Below, piece after piece: positions 57,168-64,000 of a DNA stretch of 64,000 nt (its first letter is position 1; every line of letters begins with the position of its first letter). The DNA comes from Bacteroidota bacterium (GTDB taxonomy: Bacteria; Bacteroidota; Bacteroidia; 2-12-FULL-35-15): NCBI GenBank assembly GCA_023251835.1, contig JAHEXZ010000016.1, forward strand, positions 1-64,000. Reading direction: 5' to 3'. The notes below the pieces were generated by a model that saw only the letters and a list, made by a program, of their open reading frames with translations, ran no database searches and had not been told where the DNA came from. Made by a program: the position numbers and the translations under genes.

Positions 57168-59033
57168 TTAATCCGTGATTACTATCTTATCCGTAGCGAG
57201 TCCTTTATTTCCTTGTGTTAGCTTTAGAAAATATAGCCCAATTGGTAAGTTGTCCCGGTCTAAAGTAATTATCTGTTCCGAAATATTAGTTATTTTTCTT
57301 ATTTCTTGTCCGAATGAGTTATAAACAGTTAAGCTTGTATTCCTGAGAATTTGGTCTGTTCTCAATATTGCTTTTGATGTGAAAGGATTAGGGTAAATAG
57401 TTATTTTCATATTCTGCTCAATGAGGACATTTGTTTCAGTGAGAATATCTACGTTAGTTGTGACAGTGCTATCACAGCCATTAGAAGCTATGAGAGTATC
57501 AATATACGTCCCACTTGTTGTATAAACATTGTTGCCAATTTGTATACTATCTCCATTATTAATGGTTAGTGTTTGTGAAAAAGTGGTGCTGTAATTAATC
57601 GTCAGGTTAAGTGTCATTATACTATCGCAACCCATAGTGTTGGGTATAGTATCCGTATAATTGCCCGAAATGGTGTAAGTAGCATTGTTCCACATAAAAC
57701 TATTGCAAGCGGTAGCTATTTGTGAAGAAGAGCTGCTGTTATTAATGGTCAGATTAATTGTAATTACACTATCACAACCAGTAGTATTTAGAATAGTATC
57801 TGAGTAAGTTCCTGATGTTGTCCACATATAGCTGTTGCTGGGGGATGTATAACTATCGCAGGCGGTTTCATTTAATATACTTGCAGATGGGGAGCAGTAA
57901 GTCAATCTTGCAATACGGGCTCTTGCCGTTCCGTTATAAGAAATGAACTGTCCACCAATAATAATTTTTCCATCGTTTTGTATCGCGAGTGCATTGAGCC
58001 TATAGCTCGCTCCTGTTCCCGGGTTAAAGGAAGTGTCTAATGTTCCGTCCGTATTCAGACGGGCAATATAGTTTCTTGCTGTTCCGTTATAAGAAATGAA
58101 CCATCCCCCAATAATAATTTTTCCATCGCCCTGTATGGCAATTGTATAGACCTCATCGCTTGCTCCCATTCCCGGGTCAAAGGAGGTATCCAGGCTCCCG
58201 TCTGTATTTAAGCGGGCAATGAAGTTTCTTCCTGTTCCATCGTAAGAAGTGAATTGTCCACCAATAATAATTTGTCCATCGCTTTGTATTGCAACCTTAC
58301 GGAGTCTATAACCGGCTCCCATTCCCGGGTCAAAGGACGTGTCTAATGTTCCGTCCATATTCAACCGGGCAACATAATTTCTTGCCGTCCCATCATAAGA
58401 AGTAAACCACCCCCCAATGATGATTTGCCCATTACTTTGTATGGCGGTTGTGTAAACCACATCGCTTGCTCCCAATATCGGGTTAAAGGTAATATCTAAT
58501 GTTCCATCCGTGTTCAGTCGGGCAATGCGGTTTCTTACTGTTCCATCAAAGGAAGTGAACTGTCCCCCAATGATGATTTGTCCATCACTTTGAATTGTGA
58601 TTGTATAGACACTATAACCTGCCCCCGTTCCCGGGTCAAAGGAAGTATCTAATGTTCCATCCGTATTCAGACGGGCAATGTAGTTTCTTCCTGTTCCGTT
58701 ATAGGTAGTGAACTGCCCACCGATAATAATTTTTCCATCGCTTTGTATGGCGGATGCATAAATAGTGCTGTTTGCCCCCGTCACCGGGTTAAAGGAAGTG
58801 TCTATTGTTCCATCCATATTCAAGCGGGCAATATAGTTTCTTGCTATTCCGTTATAGGTAGTGAACTGTCCACCGATTATGATTTTTCCATCACTTTGAA
58901 TAGTAGTTGTATAGACTGTATTGTTTGTTCCTGTTCCGGGGTCAAATGAAAAGTCGAGGGATCCGGGCTGAGCATAGGCTATTGTATAACAAAACAAAAT
59001 TGTTACGGTTGTAAAAAGAATTTTTGTTTTCAT
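57168..59033 (-). CDS. Secreted delta-60 (beta-propeller-like) repeat protein with T9SS type-A sorting domain
   Basis: Signal peptide MKTKILFTTVTILFCYTIAYAQ; seven about 51-aa repeats (LDTSFDPGTGAGYSVYTITIQSDGQIIIGGQFTSFDGTVRNRIARLNTDG); C-terminal ITIYPNPFTSKAILRTDQ...NLPIGLYFLKLTQGNKGLATDKIVITD. Confidence 0.92.
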   Translation of the reverse strand: MKTKILFTTVTILFCYTIAYAQPGSLDFSFDPGTGTNNTVYTTTIQSDGKIIIGGQFTTYNGIARNYIARLNMDGTIDTSFNPVTGANSTIYASAIQSDGKIIIGGQFTTYNGTGRNYIARLNTDGTLDTSFDPGTGAGYSVYTITIQSDGQIIIGGQFTSFDGTVRNRIARLNTDGTLDITFNPILGASDVVYTTAIQSNGQIIIGGWFTSYDGTARNYVARLNMDGTLDTSFDPGMGAGYRLRKVAIQSDGQIIIGGQFTSYDGTGRNFIARLNTDGSLDTSFDPGMGASDEVYTIAIQGDGKIIIGGWFISYNGTARNYIARLNTDGTLDTSFNPGTGASYRLNALAIQNDGKIIIGGQFISYNGTARARIARLTYCSPSASILNETACDSYTSPSNSYMWTTSGTYSDTILNTTGCDSVITINLTINNSSSSSQIATACNSFMWNNATYTISGNYTDTIPNTMGCDSIMTLNLTINYSTTFSQTLTINNGDSIQIGNNVYTTSGTYIDTLIASNGCDSTVTTNVDILTETNVLIEQNMKITIYPNPFTSKAILRTDQILRNTSLTVYNSFGQEIRKITNISEQIITLDRDNLPIGLYFLKLTQGNKGLATDKIVITD

Positions 59034-59467
59034 TGGTCTCAATCGTTAGTTGAAATTATCCGCTTTCAGCGGCAAGGCCCCTTAAAGGTAAGGTCTCCCT
59101 GCACTTTTTTAACAAGGCCTCCAACCTATCTGTATGTTTTCCATTGTCACATAATTATTGTTATATAAAGCAAATATATGAAACGTAAGCAGAGTTTACA
59201 AATTAAAGAAACAACCTAAGCCCTGCGGCACAATACCAAACGCGTCAGCTTAGCTTAGCTCGTACTGAGTGTCAATGTCATTTAGTTTAAGCCCCTCGGC
59301 TCAGATATAAGCCATTCAATGACCAATAAATTAATAAACCCGTAAACCCAATACTACTTTTTTCCAAAAAGCTACATCCATTTCATTAAGAATCTTATAT
59401 TTGCAACCCAATTTGTTTAGAAAAAATTGGACTTTGAAAAAACTTTATAGCCTTCGCCCATTTTCTC

Positions 59468-59486
59468 CCCTCTCCGAAGGAGAGGG
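59468..59486. repeat. Short palindrome of dispersed-repeat type in 5' leader
   Basis: CCCTCTCC-gaa-GGAGAGGG, between a TATATTTG box (59396-59403) and ATG 59520. Confidence 0.5.
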
Positions 59487-59519
59487 TTTGGGAGTGAGGT
59501 AAACCAATTAACCAACAAC

Positions 59520-61706
59520 ATGAGTGTTTTAGAAAATTTACGTAAACGTTCCGGATTATTAGTAGCAATAGTAGGTTTAGCGCTTCTCGCATTTGTTCTA
59601 ACCGGTTTATTTGAACGTGGCTCTTCCCTTTTGGGCGGTTCAGAAAAAAATGTAGGGGAAATTGCCGGAAAACCAATTGAATATACTGTATTTAACGCAA
59701 GGGTTCAGGAAAGTATTGAAAACAGCAAACGTAATAGCGGAAAAACAGCATTAGATGAAAGCGAAATCGACCAGATTATTCAGCAAACCTGGAACCAGTT
59801 CATTAATGAAGGGGTCATAACAAAAGAATATGAAAAATTAGGAATCGCTGTATCTAATGAGGAGTTATATGATTTGATGATCGATCACCCTCACCCTGCC
59901 TTAGTACGTACCCTTGTTGACCCGCAAACAGGTAAACCCGGCCCCCGTTTTGCCGACCCTGCTACCGGACAGCTTAGCCCTGCAAAAATTAAAGAATTTA
60001 CCCAAAAAATGACACCTGAAGAAGAAGATCAATGGATAATGATTGAAGATTATATCCGTCAGGTTCGTATCAGCGAAAAATACAATAACCTTATCAAAAA
60101 AGGAATCTATATCACTTCCGCAGCAGCAAAACACGATTATATCGCTCAAAATACAAACGCTAGCATAAAATATGTAATGAAAAATTACAAATTAATTGCC
60201 GACAGCACCGTTAAATACACAGAGAGCGATTTGAGTAATTATTACAATACACATCAGAACGACTACAAACAAGAAAGTTCACGTAAAATAGAATATGTTG
60301 CTTTTGATATTGCTCCTTCACAGGAAGATAAAGAAGAAGCAATGAAAAATATGCTGGCAGTTACAGAAAAATTTAAAACCAATAAACCTGAAGAAGACTC
60401 AACATTTGTTATTGCTGAATCTGATAACCGTAAAGTAGATGACAGCTACCATACAAAAGGAACTTTATCTCCTGAAATCGACAGTATTATGTTTAATTCT
60501 GAAATAGGAGCGGTTGTTGGTCCTTACAAAGAAAATGAAACGTTGAAAATATCCAAATTAACTGCTATTAAAACCTCTGCCGATTCTGCTAAAGTTCGTC
60601 ATATTTTAATTGCTTACAAAGGTTCTGGGGCATCTGAAGCTGTTACCCGCAACAAAGAACAGGCAAAAAAGATGGCTGACAGCTTATTGACTGTATTGAA
60701 AAAGAATAATGCATTGTTTCCGTTTTTTGTAGAAATATACTCCGATGATAATGGTAAAAGAATGCCTCCCAACAAAAAGCCTGGCGAAGAGTATCTTGGA
60801 AAAGGCGGTGATTATGGCTGGTTAAACGCTAATAGCGGATTCGTAGAGCCTTTTAAAAACGCTGGGTTAGACAACAAAATAGGCACTTTACTGGTAGTTG
60901 AATCCCAGTTTGGATACCACATCATGGATGTGCTCAACTCAAAAGGTTCACAAAAGAAAGTACAGGTAGCTACTATTGAAAGAAAGTTGGAACCAAGCAA
61001 CAAAACTATGCAAAGCACATTTGTTCAGGCAAGTGAATTTGCAGGCAAAAACAATACTATGGAGCTTTTCCAGAAAGCTGTTATCGAAAGTAAGCTGAAT
61101 AAACGTGTTGTGGAAAGTATTAAAGAAGATGATAAAACAATTCCAGGTCTTGAATCACCGCGCTCCCTAATCAGATGGGTATATGAAAAAGAAAAAGGAA
61201 CCGTTTCTGAACCGATGGAATTAGGAAGTAAATTTGTTGTTGCTATAATTGCTGATGTTAAAGAAAAAGGCATAGCCCCGCTTGAACAGGTAAAAGAAGA
61301 TGTTACTGCAAAAGTTATAAAAGAGAAAAAAGCTGAATTAATCACCAGTGAGTTTAACACCGCAGGCAACCAGATTGAAACCATTGCTTCTAAAATCCAA
61401 TTGAATGTTGAACAGGCACAAAATGTTAATTTTAACACAACTAGCCTCACCGGTTCTGGCAATCAGCCCGCTGTAATTGGTGCTGTTGCTGCCTTAAAAG
61501 CAAAAACGCTCAGCAAACCCATAAGCGGCAAAGAAGGTGTTTTTGTTGTATATATTGAATCTGTTGCCGATGCTACGGCACAAAAAGATTACAAAGCACA
61601 GCAATCGGCTGCAATTGCTCAACTTCAGCCAAGAGTAGATAACGATGTATATGAGGCTTTAAAAACAAATGCACATATTGAAGAACATATAATGAAATTT
61701 TACTGA
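59520..61706 (+). CDS. SurA/PpiD-type peptidylprolyl isomerase (parvulin domain)
   Basis: MSVLENLRKRSGLLVAIVGLALLAFVLTGLFE (TM), SurA_N-like region, parvulin domain (KVRHILIAYKGSG...GKGGDYGWLNANSGFVEPFKNA...VVESQFGYHIMDVL). Confidence 0.93.
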   Translation: MSVLENLRKRSGLLVAIVGLALLAFVLTGLFERGSSLLGGSEKNVGEIAGKPIEYTVFNARVQESIENSKRNSGKTALDESEIDQIIQQTWNQFINEGVITKEYEKLGIAVSNEELYDLMIDHPHPALVRTLVDPQTGKPGPRFADPATGQLSPAKIKEFTQKMTPEEEDQWIMIEDYIRQVRISEKYNNLIKKGIYITSAAAKHDYIAQNTNASIKYVMKNYKLIADSTVKYTESDLSNYYNTHQNDYKQESSRKIEYVAFDIAPSQEDKEEAMKNMLAVTEKFKTNKPEEDSTFVIAESDNRKVDDSYHTKGTLSPEIDSIMFNSEIGAVVGPYKENETLKISKLTAIKTSADSAKVRHILIAYKGSGASEAVTRNKEQAKKMADSLLTVLKKNNALFPFFVEIYSDDNGKRMPPNKKPGEEYLGKGGDYGWLNANSGFVEPFKNAGLDNKIGTLLVVESQFGYHIMDVLNSKGSQKKVQVATIERKLEPSNKTMQSTFVQASEFAGKNNTMELFQKAVIESKLNKRVVESIKEDDKTIPGLESPRSLIRWVYEKEKGTVSEPMELGSKFVVAIIADVKEKGIAPLEQVKEDVTAKVIKEKKAELITSEFNTAGNQIETIASKIQLNVEQAQNVNFNTTSLTGSGNQPAVIGAVAALKAKTLSKPISGKEGVFVVYIESVADATAQKDYKAQQSAAIAQLQPRVDNDVYEALKTNAHIEEHIMKFY

Positions 61707-61716
61707 AAAATTAATT

Positions 61717-62115
61717 ATGAAAACAAAATCAATTAAACAAACCGTAACTTTTGACGCAAGCCCCGAAATAGTATACGACTTGATTATGAATTCAAAAAAA
61801 CATGCTGCATTTACAGGTGGGGAAGTAAAGATGAGCAACAAAATAAAAGGTAAATTCAGCATATTTGACGGGTACATTCACGGACATAATATTGAGTTGG
61901 AAGAAGGAAAAAAAATAGTGCAGGCGTGGCATTTTACTGAAGATGGATGGCCAGACGACCACTTTTCAATTTGTACCTTTTTATTTGAAAAAAATGGTAA
62001 TAAAACCAAACTTCATTTTCAGCAAACAAGTGTACCGGAACATAAGGTTGATACATTAAAAAATGGTTGGAAAAAGTATTACTGGGATCCTATGAAAACT
62101 TATCTGAAAAATTAA
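61717..62115 (+). CDS. SRPBCC/AHSA1-type domain protein
   Basis: IKQTVTFDASPEIVYDLIMNSKKHAAFTGGEVKMSNKIKGKFSIFDGYIHGHNIELEEGKKIVQAWHFTEDGWPDDHFS. Confidence 0.88.
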   Translation: MKTKSIKQTVTFDASPEIVYDLIMNSKKHAAFTGGEVKMSNKIKGKFSIFDGYIHGHNIELEEGKKIVQAWHFTEDGWPDDHFSICTFLFEKNGNKTKLHFQQTSVPEHKVDTLKNGWKKYYWDPMKTYLKN

Positions 62116-62128
62116 TTTTTACAAAAAC

Positions 62129-63766
62129 TCACTTCTTCTCCACATCAACCACTATTCTATCATCTCTGTTAGCCAAATCCCAGGCAGTAAAAAATACTAG
62201 CTCCGTAATTTTTTTCATCTTATTAAAATCTATTTTTTCTACTTCATCCGTTTCCTTATGATAATCTGCATGAACACCGCAAAAATAAAAGATTACAGGT
62301 ATTCCTTTTTTTGCAAAATTGTAATGGTCTGAACGGTAATAATAACGGTTTTTATCTTTTTCATCATTATACGTATAATCCAAATCAAGCTGTGTATAAA
62401 GTTTATTAGCATTTTCACCCGCTTTATGTAATGCCGTGCTTAATTTATCAGAACCAATTATATATACATAATTGGGGTTATTCTCATGCCTTGAATCCAA
62501 ACGCCCTATCATATCAATATTTAAATCGCATAGTGTATTTTTTAAAGAAAATACCGGATTATTCACATAATAACCCGAGCCCAGCAAACCTTTTTCTTCC
62601 CCGGAAACTGCCATAAATAAAATACTTCTTCTTGGTCCGGCTCCTTCCTTTTTTGCCTTTGCAAAAGCCTTAGCCATTTCAATTACTGCAACCGTACCCG
62701 AACCATCATCATCTGCTCCATTAAATACTGCCTTTCCACTTTTTCCAAGATGATCATAATGAGCCGTAACTATAATTAGTTCATCTTTTAAATCACTGCC
62801 TTCAATATACCCAAGCACATTTTCTGAACTTACCTTTTGTAAAGTATTCTTTACAGAAATAGCTAACTTCCTTTTTATTTCAATAGTTAGAGGACGTTGG
62901 CTTTCGGATATCTTTTGACGAATATCCTGAATCGTATCTTTTTCTTTTTTATATCCCAAAATAACATTTGCCATTTTCTTAGAAATATATAATACAAAAG
63001 GATTTTCTTGGTCCAATTCAAATTTCATGGAAGGCGATTCTATACGATGTTTATTATTAACTATATCCCTGGCTATATCATCAACTACTATAAGTAAAGC
63101 TCTTATTCCACTTTCGCGGGCTTCTTCAATTTTTAATTTGTTATAAGTAGCCCATGACGACATTGTTTTTTTTCCTGTAATTAATGATAATGAATCCTTT
63201 GAAATCGGTTCTCCGGAAAGTATCATAACCACCTTATCCTTTACATCTGTACCCTTATAATCATTGTAATTTATATCTTTTATTCCATAACCTAAGAATA
63301 CTATACTATCACTAAAAATATAACGACTGGCTTGCTCCGGATAAGTATAAAAATCTTTATTGTTTTTATACTGTTTTTTTTCCAGGCGAACTTCAACAGG
63401 CTTAGGAACTATTACATTCAATAAAAAACTCTGGTAATAGGTAGTGTCTTTATAAGGTGGAATACCGGCAGCCTTAAACTGCTGAGAAATATAACTGGCA
63501 GCCATTTTCTGACCTTTCTTGCCTGTTTCACGTCCTTCATAGCTATCTGATGCAAGTGCATTCAGATTTATACTCATATTTTCCACAGACAAGCTCTTAG
63601 AGTAATATTCGGCTATACTGTCTTTACCTATATAATTACGATATTTTCGTGAATCAACATGAGGCTGGGAGAAAAGAAAATCAGAAAATGCTAAAAAGAG
63701 AAAAAAAAATATCCTTTTGGAAATATCACTACCACCAATATAACCAACAATGCTTAAATTCAACAA
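62129..63766 (-). CDS. M28-family zinc aminopeptidase
   Basis: IIVTAHYDHLGKSGKAVFNGADDDGSGTVAVIEMAKAF; SILFMAVSGEEKGLLGSGYYV; DLNIDMIGR; YYRSDHYNFAKKGIPVIFYF. Confidence 0.93.
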   Translation of the reverse strand: MLNLSIVGYIGGSDISKRIFFFLFLAFSDFLFSQPHVDSRKYRNYIGKDSIAEYYSKSLSVENMSINLNALASDSYEGRETGKKGQKMAASYISQQFKAAGIPPYKDTTYYQSFLLNVIVPKPVEVRLEKKQYKNNKDFYTYPEQASRYIFSDSIVFLGYGIKDINYNDYKGTDVKDKVVMILSGEPISKDSLSLITGKKTMSSWATYNKLKIEEARESGIRALLIVVDDIARDIVNNKHRIESPSMKFELDQENPFVLYISKKMANVILGYKKEKDTIQDIRQKISESQRPLTIEIKRKLAISVKNTLQKVSSENVLGYIEGSDLKDELIIVTAHYDHLGKSGKAVFNGADDDGSGTVAVIEMAKAFAKAKKEGAGPRRSILFMAVSGEEKGLLGSGYYVNNPVFSLKNTLCDLNIDMIGRLDSRHENNPNYVYIIGSDKLSTALHKAGENANKLYTQLDLDYTYNDEKDKNRYYYRSDHYNFAKKGIPVIFYFCGVHADYHKETDEVEKIDFNKMKKITELVFFTAWDLANRDDRIVVDVEKK

Positions 63767-63824
63767 GCTCGATATAAATTAAAATTGATAAAATAATCTG
63801 TGAATCTGTGGCTTATAAAAATCA

Positions 63825-64000
63825 CTAACAATAAAATCCCGAAATTTTTTTAACCCTCTCCATATGCCTACCACCTTCAAATGCAGTATTTAAAAAAATA
63901 TCCACACATTTTTTAGCCTCCTGTTCATTAATGAAACGTGCCGGTAAGGTTAAAATATTAGCATCATTGTGTTGACGGGCTAACTCAGCTATTTGAGCAT
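63825..64000 (-). CDS. rpiB: Ribose-5-phosphate isomerase B, C-terminal part (truncated by window edge)
   Basis: Reverse-strand frame AQIAELARQHNDANILTLPARFINEQEAKKCVDIFLNTAFEGGRHMERVKKISGFYC*. Confidence 0.85.
   Translation of the reverse strand, partial: AQIAELARQHNDANILTLPARFINEQEAKKCVDIFLNTAFEGGRHMERVKKISGFYC

Noticed and set aside
1-64000. Search for tRNA/rRNA, CRISPR, restriction-modification, toxin-antitoxin, prophage and transposase genes
   Set aside because: None recognised on reading both strands with the ORF track; a tRNAscan-SE, Infernal and HMM scan would be needed to exclude them fully.

Overview
AT-rich Bacteroidota chromosome segment. The taxon is inferred from T9SS type A and type B C-terminal sorting domains (CTDs), TAnnTTTG-type promoters, SprB/PKD giant proteins, a DUF4270 lipoprotein and LptC. 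No rRNA, tRNA, CRISPR array, transposase or prophage was recognised. Housekeeping genes include hemL (5'-truncated), glmS, a glycogen-synthase-like gene, panC, dxs, coaX, lptC, a CNNM/CBS gene, a PpiD/SurA-type PPIase, an M28 peptidase and the 3' end of rpiB. Two accessory regions stand out. (A) About 1.5-16 kb: CheR, an MCP-like hybrid histidine kinase with HPt, a LytTR response regulator, a small secreted protein, a second hybrid kinase, another small secreted protein, a mini-protein consisting of a signal peptide plus a T9SS type-B CTD, and a 1693-aa protein with 16 PKD repeats. Four paired direct repeats (about TTCRCAGAAAA, each pair with a period of exactly 21 bp) sit 74-99 nt upstream of start codons. 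They resemble the LytTR direct-repeat operator and suggest a local, previously undescribed regulon. The 1693-aa PKD protein lacks a CTD and stops in the middle of an FN3 domain. The co-directional mini-protein just upstream carries its own signal peptide, the missing FN3 F and G strands and the missing CTD. This is a candidate split (trans-sorted) T9SS surface protein. (B) About 28.6-47.1 kb: four tandem giant T9SS type-B proteins that share a C-terminal PKD 'stalk' with a 4-Cys PKD module and CTD but have different N-terminal 'heads'. Other signals: G8/C8 homopolymer tracts in coding sequence, a perfect 14-bp hairpin covering a Shine-Dalgarno-like GGAGG in front of a phospholipase D gene, and two copies of a structured intergenic repeat ending in a promoter-like motif.
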